NCBI RefSeq assembly: GCF_001048695.1
Contig: NZ_CVRB01000005.1
Coordinates: forward strand, 62,001-126,000
Length of the DNA stretch: 64,000 nucleotides
Reading direction: 5' to 3'
Source of the DNA: Neobacillus massiliamazoniensis
GTDB lineage: Bacteria; Bacillota; Bacilli; Bacillales; Cytobacillaceae
Made by a program: the position numbers and the translations under genes. Below the pieces are notes generated by a model that had not been told where the DNA came from, searched no databases, and saw nothing but the letters and a program-made list of their open reading frames with translations. Position 1 is the stretch's first letter; the number at the start of each line of letters is the position of its first letter. Positions 8,373-17,671 of the stretch are shown piece after piece.

Positions 8373-9254
8373 TTATTGTTTTTCTCCAATAATTTTATTT
8401 TTAATAGCTACTCCTGTGGGTGTGGCTGCAACTCCGCCTAAACCTGTCTCTCTTAATTCACGAGGCATCTGTCTCCCTACTCTTAACATCGCTTCAATGA
8501 CTTCGTCAGCATTGATGATATTTGTTACACCGGCTAATGCAATATCCGCTGTTACTAAAGCATTTGCGGTTCCAATGGAGTTTCTCTTTACACAGGGAAC
8601 TTCTACCAAACCCGCGACTGGATCACAAACTAAACCGAGTAAATTTTGTAGTGCGGTTGAGAAGGCTTCAGAAGATTGCTGTGGTGTTCCACCTGCAGCC
8701 TCTACTGCTGCTGCAGCCGCCATTGCCGAGGCGCTGCCTACTTCAGCTTGACACCCTCCGAATGCTCCGGCAATACAAGCGTTATTGGCTACTACCATTC
8801 CAAATAAGGCTGAAGTGAATAGAAAATGGACCATTTCTTCATGACTTAACTGTAGCGTATCTTTAATGCTAAAAAGTACTCCAGGGATTGTTCCACTCGC
8901 GCCTGCTGTTGGAGTTGCACAAATAACCCCTAATGCAGCATTTACTTCATTAACACCGATAGCACTTTGGACCCCAAACGTCATCAAATCTCCAGAAAGA
9001 GTTTTTCCGCTTTCGCGATATTTTTTTATTTTAACAGCATCTCCTCCGGTTAAACCGGTCGGGGAAAATACTCCGTTGCCCTCAATACTCTTATTTACTG
9101 AATTTACCATTACAGCTAAATTTTTTTCCATTTTACTCCAAACTTCTTCATAGGAAGTTTTAGTTTGCTCGATTTCCTGCTCGATTGCTAATTCATAAAT
9201 TGGCTTTTGTTTTTTATTAGCTGCATCTATTATTTCTTTTATAGACATGTACAT
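8373..9254 (-). CDS. sdaAA: L-serine dehydratase, alpha subunit
   Basis: The 293-residue protein matches the alpha chain of the iron-sulfur L-serine dehydratase that converts L-serine to pyruvate and ammonia. It shows SPTGLTGGDAVK (about 65-76), CATPTAGASGTIPG, GAFGGCQAEVGSASAMAAAA and CDPVAGLVEVPC; these cysteines supply the [4Fe-4S] ligands. It ends at the usual ETGLGGVAATPTG region. The frame can be extended to a GTG at 9266, but that overlaps the GGGGG ribosome site, so the ATG at 9254 is preferred. It lies 25 bases after sdaAB, so the two chains are made from one transcript. Confidence 0.93.
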   Translation of the reverse strand: MYMSIKEIIDAANKKQKPIYELAIEQEIEQTKTSYEEVWSKMEKNLAVMVNSVNKSIEGNGVFSPTGLTGGDAVKIKKYRESGKTLSGDLMTFGVQSAIGVNEVNAALGVICATPTAGASGTIPGVLFSIKDTLQLSHEEMVHFLFTSALFGMVVANNACIAGAFGGCQAEVGSASAMAAAAAVEAAGGTPQQSSEAFSTALQNLLGLVCDPVAGLVEVPCVKRNSIGTANALVTADIALAGVTNIINADEVIEAMLRVGRQMPRELRETGLGGVAATPTGVAIKNKIIGEKQ

Positions 9255-9279
9255 AAAGCTTGTCACCCCCCTATTGTAA

Positions 9280-9978
9280 TTAAAGAATAATAATATTAGA
9301 TATACTGCTTAGAATCTCCAATTTCTTCTTAACATCACTAGGCAATTGAGAATCCAAAGCAAATTCATATAAATATTTTCCGTCTTTTTCCAGCTTGTTA
9401 AAGTTATTAATTTCCACATTATATTGTTTGAATATCCTACGTAAGACAATTTCAAGGTCATCTCTTTCGGAAATCGCTATAATAATAGGTAACGGCCCAT
9501 GAGGGTTTAAACTAAAGCCTTTAATTTCAATATGTTTGATTTCAATTAACCCCCCGCCGACCGAAATACCCATCGTTCTAATACTTCGACTTTCATCCTC
9601 CAGATAAACATCTAAAGTATTTGGATGACCGACAGGACTATCACCTAGTTCCTCTATAAAGGTAATGTCAATTCCTTTAGATTCTGCTATTTTAATAGCA
9701 CCTGGCACTCTAGTATCATCGGTAGCAAATCCTAATATCCCAGAAATAACTGCAAAATCAGTTCCGTGTCCTTTATGGGTTTCAGCAAATGACTCAAAAT
9801 ACTTTACAACAACTTTTTTTGGAAGACCCTGGAATAATTTATTAGCAACTGCTCCAATAGCTAAGGCACCTGCAGTATGTGAACTGGAGGGACCTACCAT
9901 AATCGGTCCAATCACATCAAAACAACTTTTGTAATTAACTATCTTTTTTTCTTTTATAGGTACAACGTTCATATTCAT
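9280..9978 (-). CDS. sdaAB: L-serine dehydratase, beta subunit
   Basis: The roughly 232-residue protein carries the beta-chain motif DVIGPIMVGPSSSHTAGA at its N-terminus, then ESFAETHKGHGTDFA and a C-terminal ACT domain starting around IIIAISERDDLEIVLRRI. The beta chain completes the active site of the alpha chain, and the ACT domain probably binds L-serine as a regulator. A longer frame runs to 10080, but GGGGAGGA stands 7 bases before the ATG at 9978, so that start is used. First gene of the operon sdaAB-sdaAA-permease, with a YheO-type regulator divergent about 1 kb away. Confidence 0.93.
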   Translation of the reverse strand: MNMNVVPIKEKKIVNYKSCFDVIGPIMVGPSSSHTAGALAIGAVANKLFQGLPKKVVVKYFESFAETHKGHGTDFAVISGILGFATDDTRVPGAIKIAESKGIDITFIEELGDSPVGHPNTLDVYLEDESRSIRTMGISVGGGLIEIKHIEIKGFSLNPHGPLPIIIAISERDDLEIVLRRIFKQYNVEINNFNKLEKDGKYLYEFALDSQLPSDVKKKLEILSSISNIIIL

Positions 9979-9989
9979 GTAAGATTCCT

Positions 9990-10560
9990 CCCCGTAGTTG
10001 CCATACCAGTTACTAGAATCGCCAATCCAAAGTTTGTTGTCATGTTTCCAGTTATTATTCCAAAAATATATTTTTTCCAAAAATCGGGACCTGGATTGGC
10101 TGCGATCATGTCAGCTTGAGTTAGATGTTCAATAGTAACAAAAAACTGTAGTCGAATTATCACTAAATTTTATTTACATAAATAACATAGAGTTTAATAT
10201 AAAGCTTCCATAACAACCTAAAGCACAATTGTCACGGTACCCTGTCAATCCAATCAACTCTGTTAGTACCATTAAACTTAAGGCGTCATTCCAATTAAAG
10301 GAATACTAGAAATCACTATGTAAGGGCTTTCACAATTAACAGCAAGAATGAATCTCAGACTTTGCATTTACAAATTGAACACCTGTAGAAATTATCGCTG
10401 TATATATTTGCTTCAATTGCTGCTATCAAAACAATGATTAATGACAATTCCTATTTGTTCAATATTCCTATTCCAAATACACCACCTTATAGCATAATTT
10501 GAAAAGCTGCAATGGGAATAAGAACCCCTATAAGGATTGTTAAAAAACTACGAATTTTTA
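9990..10560 (-). pseudogene. degraded membrane-protein gene relic
   Basis: The minus strand shows short protein-like stretches in different frames separated by stops: a piece ending in FGLAILVTGMATTG (about 10163-9990), and farther upstream pieces such as LIPIAAFQIM and GGVFGIGI (about 10560-10480). They look like transmembrane segments of one transporter broken by many stops and frameshifts. I do not recognise the family. It lies immediately upstream of sdaAB on the same strand, so it may be a former member of the serine operon. The gap 10560-10997 holds AT-rich sequence and the promoter of the regulator. Confidence 0.4.
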
Positions 10561-10997
10561 ACCTGACTCTTTCTCAATTTTTGGAATAATTTATTACAGT
10601 AATTATTTTTTATTACTGTATGTTCAAAGTATCACATAAAACATTGAGATGTCAATGTAGTAATAAAAAATTATATTTATAAAAATTTATTATACACATT
10701 GGAATATTAATGAGTTCTGTTATAATTTTAGTATTATATAGTTTAGTCATTGAACAAACTTAAATCTGTTCTATTACTATGACAAAAAATTATTATTACC
10801 ATGACCACTGAACAAGAGAGCAATTTCATAATGGTTTAAAAACCGATTTAAAACAAAAACGCTTTCCATCAAGGAAATATAAACCAATGGATTAAACTTG
10901 CATTTAGGGTGTTTTACATGTAATCTTCCTCGTTTAATTGGTCAGAAACTATAAAGACTTGAAAAAGAAAGTGTTTCGTAGAAGGAGGAATACTCAA

Positions 10998-11657
10998 TTG
11001 GATAATGAACTATTTCGACACTATCAAAATATAATGAATTATTTTGGGGGAATTTTGGGATCACATTATGAATTAGTATTACATGTTTTAAATCCTAATG
11101 GAGGTTCTCATATCGGTCACATAGTCAATGGAGAATTAAGTGGAAGATCTTTAAGTGGCCCATTAACTAACTATGCAAAAAAGTTAATTAACGAAAAAGT
11201 ATATTTAGATAAAGATTATGTTGGAAATTATGTTGGAGAAGGACCAGGAGGTAAAAAATTTCGTTCATCAACACTATTTATAAAAGATCAGCATGGTCAA
11301 TTACAGGGTCTTTTATGTATAAACTTTGATGCGGATGTCTATAGGAAAGTCGCAAAGGATGTATTAAAGTTGGCTAATCTAAGTTTCGATATAAAGGATA
11401 TTGAAAATAAAGCTAATCAAGAACACCCTATTGAAAAACTTACTGATAATGTTCGTGATATCATTTATACAGTAATAGATAAGGATATATTAGAATCTGA
11501 TGCTCAATTATCACCTGAACAAAAAAAACTTGCTATTTCCAAATTAAAGGAATATGGGGTATTTGATATTAAAGGTACAATAAATGAAGTTGCTGATGTA
11601 ATGGGAATGTCTGAATCAAGTGTTTATCGTTATCTTCAAATGATTTCACGCAACTAA
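10998..11657 (+). CDS. YheO-like PAS / DauR-type HTH transcriptional regulator
   Basis: The 219-residue protein has an N-terminal YheO-like PAS domain (about residues 10-125: FGGILGSHYELVLHVLNP, GRSLSGPLTNYAKK, KFRSSTLFIKD and GLLCINFDAD) and a C-terminal helix-turn-helix (about 165-219: AISKLKEYGVFDIKGTINEV, ADVMGMSESSVYRYL). This is the architecture of YheO/DauR regulators, which control D-amino acid and related catabolic genes. AAGGAGGA lies 8 bases before the TTG at 10998; a longer frame from TTG 10938 lacks a ribosome site. It is divergent from the serine dehydratase operon and is the best candidate for its regulator. Confidence 0.87.
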   Translation: MDNELFRHYQNIMNYFGGILGSHYELVLHVLNPNGGSHIGHIVNGELSGRSLSGPLTNYAKKLINEKVYLDKDYVGNYVGEGPGGKKFRSSTLFIKDQHGQLQGLLCINFDADVYRKVAKDVLKLANLSFDIKDIENKANQEHPIEKLTDNVRDIIYTVIDKDILESDAQLSPEQKKLAISKLKEYGVFDIKGTINEVADVMGMSESSVYRYLQMISRN

Positions 11658-12192
11658 AAATCGGATGTTAGCTAGACTAAAAAACAGATAAATAAATCTG
11701 TAATAACGGGGTGTATCTGTATGGCAAGGGGTAGATGTCTACCTAAAACCTAGTTTGGAACTGCTTCTCCTTCCCCTTCGTCCCCCTCAAAAACCATTGC
11801 CCTAAATAGCTTCCAGCCCTTTTAGGTTATTTAATATAGGATAGTCAGGGAAAAAACAGGGGTAAAAATGAAACAGGAAATGATTTCGGGCATCTATTCG
11901 TGCTTTTGCTCTGGCTTAACCAACAGTTACTTCTCCTGCCGTTTCTCTACTCCAATTCGCTGATTTATCGGGCTTTTTCGTCTAGATTAATCCGCCTATT
12001 TTCTTCACCTTATCCCTTTCCTTCTATTCTCAAGCCATTGGTAGATCAGACTTTTTCCCATTTCAATCAAAAGATCGAAGGAGCAGTTGCAAATTTAAAA
12101 AGAAGGAATCACTTCGTAACGAATTGGAGAAACATATAAAGATTTAACCCTAAATGAGTTAGGATATAGAGAGGACTAACAAGATTAAAAAT

Positions 12193-12244
12193 AAAAATGC
12201 AAGTCAATTTTTTGTTTAGTCAAATAATTGGCTTGCATTTTTAT
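12193..12244. terminator. bidirectional hairpin terminator
   Basis: AAAAATGCAAGTCAATT pairs with AATTGGCTTGCATTTTT apart from one mismatch. It lies in a gene-poor gap. Confidence 0.65.
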
Positions 12245-12658
12245 ATTCTAGAAAAACCTCATTTACTTATGGTAAGGTTCACCTCTATTAATGCGATATT
12301 ACTTCCTTCACAATCTGGCCCTATGCTGAACAATCAAACTCTTCTCTTAAACTGCATAAGTCAGCATAAAAAAACAAAAAAGATTGGGGCATTTTCATAC
12401 CATCCTTTTCTAAAAAATAGTGCATTTTGTTGCATTAGTAATAATATTAAACAAATAAAGACGGAGTTCGAGGGCTGATTAAGTACATAATATTGAAACT
12501 TTTACATTTTTAAATAAATATAAGAATGAAGTACGGAAAGCTGTTAGATTGGAAATTCTATGAATGGCTTATTTGTTAAGAGTGAATTTGTTTGAATGGC
12601 TTTCTGATACCAATAATAACTGATAGCACGAGGAACGATACGATTGCTTGTCGCACAA

Positions 12659-12687
12659 AAAGGGGAATGGATTTCACCATTCCCTTG
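12659..12687 (-). terminator. terminator of the DUF4822 lipoprotein gene
   Basis: AAGGGGAATGG pairs with CCATTCCCTT around ATTTCA, 28 bases beyond the stop codon on the minus strand. Confidence 0.7.
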
Positions 12688-12714
12688 AAGACATGTCAAT
12701 CTTATTTGATATTT

Positions 12715-13704
12715 TTAAAAACTAAATTTTGGTTTAAGATCACCTTTATAAGGTTCATGTTCAACGAATACAGTTATGTCTTTGCCATCTTTATCTTTAC
12801 CAGTTCTTTTATAGGTAAATTTATTATGATTAAGTTCGGTAAGTTCAAGTGCGGCGCCATACTTTTTATCTCCAATTGAAACATGGGCTCTTATTTTATT
12901 TCCGTGTACAACATCGAAGTAGCCATAATCACCGCGGCTTTCGCCTGTATCAGCATTGAAAAACTCATATTTATTCGTCTTATCATCAAATTTTGCCAGA
13001 CTTATAAAATTTGAATTATATTTTGTTACATCATTGCCGTTTTCATCTAATACCTTTGTTCCGTGCCACAGGGTGCCACCTAAAATTTTATCTCCATCAA
13101 CGGTTTTAACAATATCTCCTGTAGTAGTGTCCAACTGCTTGTCCGGATCAGTAAAAGAAAGCTCTTTTCCTTTATATGGAACATGTTCAACAAATACCTC
13201 TATATCGTTGCCATTAGCGTCTTTCCCCATTCTTTTATACGTAAACACATGTTTATTTATTTTTGTCATGTCAACGACAGCTTGATAATTCATTGATTCT
13301 GAAATTAATATTCTCTTTTTCCCATCATTCGTGATAAAGAATGTACCTTTATCGCCACGGCTTTTACCTGTCTTAGCATCAAAAAATTCATAATGCCCTG
13401 TTTTCACATCATATTTCGCAAGACCAATGAAGTTTGCATTCTCTTTTGTTAAGTCATTATGATGTTTGTCGTATACTCTTGTACCTTGCCAATCTGTACT
13501 ACTAAGAATGTTAGCCATTTCCTGACCTTTAGTTAGTTTATTTTCGGATTGCTTTTCTTTATTTGAATCTTTGGCTTTATTCACTTTGGTTTGTTCTGTT
13601 TGAGTTACGTTCTTTTGTTCACTTGCGTCAGCTTGCGTATTACACGCTGCTAATGCTATTGAAAAACCGAGTAAAGGTAATAATATTTTTGCTTTCTTCA
13701 TCAT
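12715..13704 (-). CDS. lipoprotein with two DUF4822 domains
   Basis: The 329-residue product has a type II signal peptide (MMKKAKILLPLLGFSIALAAC) whose lipobox LAAC makes it a membrane-anchored lipoprotein. A Lys/Glu/Ser-rich linker is followed by two similar domains of about 125 residues: TDWQGTRVYDKHHNDLTKEN to EVFVEHVPYKG, and LWHGTKVLDENGNDVTKYN to TVFVEHEPYKG. Both have the W-x-GT-x-V-D start and the YKRxGKDxxGxDIxVFVEHxPYKG end seen in DUF4822 proteins of Firmicutes. Function is unknown. The start is placed at 13704, behind AGGGGATAAAA, not at the longer frame from 13743. A GC-rich mobile repeat lies 50 bases upstream and may have displaced the original promoter. Confidence 0.85.
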   Translation of the reverse strand: MMKKAKILLPLLGFSIALAACNTQADASEQKNVTQTEQTKVNKAKDSNKEKQSENKLTKGQEMANILSSTDWQGTRVYDKHHNDLTKENANFIGLAKYDVKTGHYEFFDAKTGKSRGDKGTFFITNDGKKRILISESMNYQAVVDMTKINKHVFTYKRMGKDANGNDIEVFVEHVPYKGKELSFTDPDKQLDTTTGDIVKTVDGDKILGGTLWHGTKVLDENGNDVTKYNSNFISLAKFDDKTNKYEFFNADTGESRGDYGYFDVVHGNKIRAHVSIGDKKYGAALELTELNHNKFTYKRTGKDKDGKDITVFVEHEPYKGDLKPKFSF

Positions 13705-13754
13705 TTTTTTATCCCCTAATTCAATAATTTTGTTTACAATCATTATTTAATGGA

Positions 13755-14002
13755 AGGCTGTGTTAAACTTGCCTGTTGATTTGCGCTCCAGGCGCTTCGC
13801 TTTCCGCGGGCGTTCCGGGGAGCCTCCTCGGCGCTTAAGCGCCTGTGGGGTCTCCCCTGCCCCGTACTCCCGCAGGACATTGAATGACATCCTTGAATCC
13901 GCCCACGCACGAAGGAAATGCGATAGCATTTTCGAGGAGTCTCGCGCCTTCCGCTCCAATCAACATTGTTTCAAAAATCAACAATGACCTTTCACACAGC
14001 CT
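13755..14002. repeat. GC-rich MITE-like repeat, copy 1
   Basis: The element is strikingly GC-rich in an AT-rich setting. Its ends are AGGCTGTGT (13755-13763) and ACACAGCCT (13994-14002), a perfect 9-base inverted repeat, flanked on both sides by AATGGA, a possible 6-base target duplication. Inside lie GTTGATTTGCGCTCC and its inverted partner near GGAGCGGAA...AATCAAC, and the palindrome GGCGCTTAAGCGCC. A second copy lies at 30233-30445. Copy 1 carries about 60 extra bases between CGCAGGA and GGAGTCTCGCGCC. The small open frames it contains are not genes. Confidence 0.85.
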
Positions 14003-14049
14003 AATGGAAAAATAATTTGATTTCACTGATAGACTTATATACTTTCTTG

Positions 14050-14760
14050 TTATTTAGCTCCTGCTTTTAACAAGATTTTTATAATCTCTTTAAAGCCTTT
14101 TTCACGGGCGAATTGTAGAGGCGTCACATTATTTTTGTCAGGAATGTTCACATCCGCCCCATGATCTATCAGTAATTGCACCGTTTGCTGCTGTTCTTTA
14201 TCTCCATTATTCAAAATAATCGCTTCTAATAAAGCGGTCCAACCGAGATTATTGATATGATTCACATCAATATCTGTATGGGTGAGAAGTTCTTTGACGA
14301 CATCGACATAGCCATGTTCTGATGCCGGGATTAACGCAGTTCCCCCATAACGGTTTGTAATCGTGGGGTCGGCCCCTGCTTCAATTGTAAGCTTTAAAAT
14401 ATCTAGATAGCCTTCTGCACCGGCATACAAGAACGGATTATTTTTCATATCGTCCCGGATATTCACGTCTGCCCCTGCTTTGATGAGCACGTTTACCGTT
14501 TCGACATCCTTTTTATAGGTTGCGATCATGGTAGGAGTCCGTCCTTTAGCATCCTGTGCGTTAATATTCGCACCTTCCTTAATAAGTTTGCTTGTCTTGT
14601 TCGTCTCCCCACGCTCTGCCGCTTCAAGCAGCTGTTCATTCAATCGTGCGCTCACGGTTTCTCTCTCCTTTTCTTTTATTTTCGGTTCTATACTATTAGT
14701 TGAGACACAACATTGAAGCAAAAGAATACATGCGAAAAATGCTATCATCCACGTCCGCAT
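14050..14760 (-). CDS. ankyrin-repeat lipoprotein
   Basis: The 236-residue protein begins with a lipoprotein signal (MRTWMIAFFACILLLQC, cysteine at 17), then carries about five ankyrin repeats: LLEAAERGETNKTSKLIKEG, then GRTPTMIATYKKDVETVNVL, a repeat around NNPFLYAGAEGYLDIL, one around GGTALIPASEHGYVDVV, and one around LGWTALLEAIILNN ending in NVTPLQFAREKGF. It should sit on the outer face of the membrane and bind another protein; the partner is unknown. Ankyrin proteins are often paired with toxins or catalases, but no such neighbour is present. It is monocistronic, on the opposite side of the GC-rich repeat from the DUF4822 lipoprotein. Confidence 0.85.
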   Translation of the reverse strand: MRTWMIAFFACILLLQCCVSTNSIEPKIKEKERETVSARLNEQLLEAAERGETNKTSKLIKEGANINAQDAKGRTPTMIATYKKDVETVNVLIKAGADVNIRDDMKNNPFLYAGAEGYLDILKLTIEAGADPTITNRYGGTALIPASEHGYVDVVKELLTHTDIDVNHINNLGWTALLEAIILNNGDKEQQQTVQLLIDHGADVNIPDKNNVTPLQFAREKGFKEIIKILLKAGAK

Positions 14761-14839
14761 TAAATCCGCCCTATTTAATTTTATTGTTACGTTTGCTCAT
14801 GTTCCTGGGTAGCGAAATTTGTATTCCGGGCTTTTTCTT

Positions 14840-15301
14840 TTATTCCTTCATTTCTTTCCAGAGCGTAAAAGGATTCTTGTTTTGAGGACGTTTGTCCAGC
14901 TTTATCAATTGAATGTCTCTCTGTTCTTTTGGAAGTCCTATTTGTTTATAAACGTATTTCGTTCCTAAACCAATTTCTTCTTCCTCAGCAGCAGTATAGG
15001 CATAATACACATGTTTAAAATTTGCCCAATAAATGGCGCTTAAACACATCGGACAAGGTTCCCCGCTTGCATACAGTTCACAGCCGGAAAGGTCAGAAGT
15101 ACCAAGCGTCTGGCAGGCCTCCCGAATAGCCAGAAGTTCAGCATGAGCCGTTGGATCGTGTGTTTCGAGTACATTGTTTACTCCCTTTGCAACAATCTCT
15201 CCATTTTTGACGATCACTGCACCAAATGGTTTCCCTTTTTTATTTTTCGTATTGTCGTAGGCTAAATCGATTGCCAGTTGCATGAATTCGTTATGACTCA
15301 T
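14840..15301 (-). CDS. guaD: guanine deaminase-like nucleoside/nucleobase deaminase
   Basis: The 153-residue protein is a CMP/dCMP-type zinc deaminase: THDPTAHAE gives the zinc His53 and the catalytic Glu55, and EPCPMC gives Cys83 and Cys86. The length and the GKPFGAVIVKNGEIVAKG and AIYWANFKHVYYA segments follow Bacillus GuaD, which deaminates guanine to xanthine. The start overlaps the 3' end of the NCS2 permease gene by 11 bases, which implies translational coupling. The upstream permease supports a nucleobase substrate. GuaD is the best-fitting member, but another purine or cytosine-like base is possible. Confidence 0.85.
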   Translation of the reverse strand: MSHNEFMQLAIDLAYDNTKNKKGKPFGAVIVKNGEIVAKGVNNVLETHDPTAHAELLAIREACQTLGTSDLSGCELYASGEPCPMCLSAIYWANFKHVYYAYTAAEEEEIGLGTKYVYKQIGLPKEQRDIQLIKLDKRPQNKNPFTLWKEMKE

Positions 15302-16607
15302 TTAAAGTCACTCCCTTGCTTATATTTTTTGGTTTCCATAGTTGTTCCAGCACAATAACAATGATCGTACCGACAATGAGACCATTGCTAAAAATATATT
15401 GAAGAATGGTCGGCATCCCCTGAAATATTCCTTTAGGAAGAAACATTAACCCCATTCCAATAAGCAGCGTGATTCCTAAAATCGTTAACCGGCGCTCGTC
15501 TAAACTGTCCTTCAATAGAGATTGAAAGGAGATCCCAATCATTTGCACAAAGGATGCTAAAGTGGCAGCACAGGCAATAGGACCGGGAAGCATAGCCAGG
15601 AAGTCGACAATCGCCGGGACAAAAGCTATGCCTGCTAAAGTCAAACTTGCTAGTAGGAAAGGAATGATTTGTTTTTGCCCGGTTAACCGAATAAACCCCG
15701 CTGATACCGGCAATGGCACAATTCCAATCGTAGAAAAAACGGCAGATAACACATGTGAAATTCCACCCGCCCAGCTGCCGCGGTTAATTGTTTGTTTTTC
15801 GTCGATTCCGGTTTCAGGTACCACTTGTTTGACAGCTGTAATGGCCGCGACTGTATTAGAGATTAAAATAAACGTAAACACGATAGAAGTTACGATCATT
15901 CCGCTATTTAAATGTGGAGCCCCCCAAGCAAAAATATCTGGTAATTTGATGAACGAAGCAGGTGTAGAATTCGTACTGGAGGTTTTTCCTGACAGAACGT
16001 AAAGTAACCATCCAAATAAAATTCCCAACAGCAAGGAATAACTTTTCATCCATCCTTTTCCCTTATTAGATAGCAAAATTACTAGTACAAATACGGCGAA
16101 TGATATTGCTGTGGTCCCATAATCTACGCCGGACTGTACTTGCACTCCAAGCATTCCTTCTAAAAAAGTACCGCTAAGCTGAAGGGCCAGGATCAAAAGG
16201 AAAGAACCCATAACTAAAGGAGTGAACAAAAACAGCAGCCGATTTACGAGGCCTGTTATGCCGAGGATGAATAGTAAAAGTCCTGAAACGATCATCCCCC
16301 CTTCTAAAAGCTGTAATGTTTCTTTTGTACTTTCCCCTTGATGTGCGGCCACACCTGCTAAAATGACAAATACACTAACCCACGAACCTGCAGGCCCGTC
16401 AGCGATCGGATAGCGATGCCCGAACCATCCCTGTATAAATGAGCTAATCCCGACAACAAAAAAGGTTCGTTGCATTAAATCGGAAATTTCTTTTATCGAA
16501 AAATGAAATACTCCTCCGATGACAATCGGTAATGCAACAGAAGTAGCCAAGAGGAAAAAGAACCATTGAAAGATGCTTAAACTGCCGAAAAAACGTTGTT
16601 GCTTCAT
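15291..16607 (-). CDS. NCS2-family nucleobase permease
   Basis: The 438-residue membrane protein has about 14 predicted transmembrane segments. It shows the NCS2 (uracil/xanthine permease) features ATSVALPIVIG near residue 21, QGWFGHRYPIADGPAGSW (about 59-76) and, in the C-terminal half, LPVSAGFIRLTGQK and LPGPIACAATLASF. It should import a purine or pyrimidine base by proton symport. It forms a two-gene operon with the downstream deaminase (11-base overlap) and is divergent from a LysR-type gene 190 bases away, its likely regulator. The ribosome site is an unusual run of eight G residues. The exact base cannot be told from the sequence. Confidence 0.85.
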   Translation of the reverse strand: MKQQRFFGSLSIFQWFFFLLATSVALPIVIGGVFHFSIKEISDLMQRTFFVVGISSFIQGWFGHRYPIADGPAGSWVSVFVILAGVAAHQGESTKETLQLLEGGMIVSGLLLFILGITGLVNRLLFLFTPLVMGSFLLILALQLSGTFLEGMLGVQVQSGVDYGTTAISFAVFVLVILLSNKGKGWMKSYSLLLGILFGWLLYVLSGKTSSTNSTPASFIKLPDIFAWGAPHLNSGMIVTSIVFTFILISNTVAAITAVKQVVPETGIDEKQTINRGSWAGGISHVLSAVFSTIGIVPLPVSAGFIRLTGQKQIIPFLLASLTLAGIAFVPAIVDFLAMLPGPIACAATLASFVQMIGISFQSLLKDSLDERRLTILGITLLIGMGLMFLPKGIFQGMPTILQYIFSNGLIVGTIIVIVLEQLWKPKNISKGVTLNES

Positions 16608-16797
16608 ATTGTTCCCCCCCCAATCAATTATGTATTTCCAAATAAGAAAGGCATCATCTGTTTCGATATTCTAACTACATCTATGTTTGACATTAGCTTC
16701 CTTGTTTCATTATGATATCTTAGAATGAAGTATATGAAAAATATAAAAAAAATTACTTTTTCTTATGTTTTTCATATAATGAGGGAGTTTTTTACTT

Positions 16798-17670
16798 ATG
16801 GATATAAGACAACTGCGATATTTTAAAACCATTGTAGAAGAAAGAAAAATTTCTGCTGCCGCTGAACGGCTTCATATTTCTCAGCCTCCACTAAGCCAGC
16901 AACTGAAAACAATGGAAGACGAACTCGGAACGAAATTAGTAGAAAGAACTGGAAAATTTTTAGAGGTTACGGAAGCTGGAAAAGCTTTATATAAGTATGC
17001 CTTACAAATGACTCAATTAATGGAAGAAGCGAAAATGGAAGTAAAGGAAGTCGGAATGGGGGTAAGTGGAAGACTTACGCTAGGGATCAATACGTTTTCG
17101 GCAGCAGGATTACCTGAAATACTTCACGGGTTCCGCACAAAATATCCTAAGGTAACCTATAAAATTCATCAAAATGAATCAGCTCAACTTTGCCAATTAG
17201 TGAGAGACCGGATTGTAGAGCTTGCGATTATCCAATTACCGCTCGAGTTACAGGATTTCACAGTGATGCATCTTCATACAGAACCTTTTTACTTTATTGA
17301 TTCAACTAAACAGCAATCATTAAATTGTGAGGTTACACTTGCTGACATTCAAAACCAGCCTCTGATTTTACCTAGTACAGAGGGATTGGGAGTTCATTAT
17401 ATGATTTTAGAATCATTTTCAAAGGCTCAACTTCATCCGAACATTGTTGCCGAGTGCTCTGATATCTCCCTTTTATTTGATTTGGTCGCATCTGGATTTG
17501 GAGGAGCTATTGTACCGGAAACCGTCATTAAACAATACAATAACGACAACATTGAGGCTTGCAAAATTACAAATATAGAGTTAGCTGCATCGACAGGCTT
17601 AATATGGCTGAAGAATCATTACCTATCACAAACAGCGCAAAACTTTGTTAACCTTTATTTACATCGTTAA
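16798..17670 (+). CDS. LysR-family transcriptional regulator
   Basis: The 290-residue protein starts with the LysR winged helix MDIRQLRYFKTIVEERKISA followed by AAERLHISQPPLSQQLKTME (HTH about 1-60), then has the usual two-lobe effector-binding domain (about 90-290). It is divergent from the NCS2 permease/deaminase operon, the classical LysR arrangement, so it probably activates that operon on binding a nucleobase-related ligand. GAGGGAG stands about 11 bases before the ATG. A perfect hairpin follows directly, between it and the convergent serine dehydratase gene. Confidence 0.9.
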   Translation: MDIRQLRYFKTIVEERKISAAAERLHISQPPLSQQLKTMEDELGTKLVERTGKFLEVTEAGKALYKYALQMTQLMEEAKMEVKEVGMGVSGRLTLGINTFSAAGLPEILHGFRTKYPKVTYKIHQNESAQLCQLVRDRIVELAIIQLPLELQDFTVMHLHTEPFYFIDSTKQQSLNCEVTLADIQNQPLILPSTEGLGVHYMILESFSKAQLHPNIVAECSDISLLFDLVASGFGGAIVPETVIKQYNNDNIEACKITNIELAASTGLIWLKNHYLSQTAQNFVNLYLHR

Positions 17671-17671
17671 T

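Larger units (their letters stand above)
11658..12714. other. 1-kb gap without a recognisable gene
   Basis: An open frame of 79 codons from 11900 (plus strand, rich in Leu, Ser and Pro) has no ribosome site and resembles nothing I know. At 12308-12345 there is a degenerate dispersed-repeat core (CACAATCTGGCCCTA). Two hairpins are listed separately. Otherwise I see nothing. Confidence 0.5.

Noticed and set aside
11900..12139. 79-codon frame rich in Leu, Ser and Pro
   Set aside because: No ribosome site, no resemblance to a known family, and the sequence looks like random AT/CT-rich DNA.
13747..14026. Three overlapping open frames of 60-75 codons
   Set aside because: They arise from the GC-rich repeat and differ in frame between copies; not genes.
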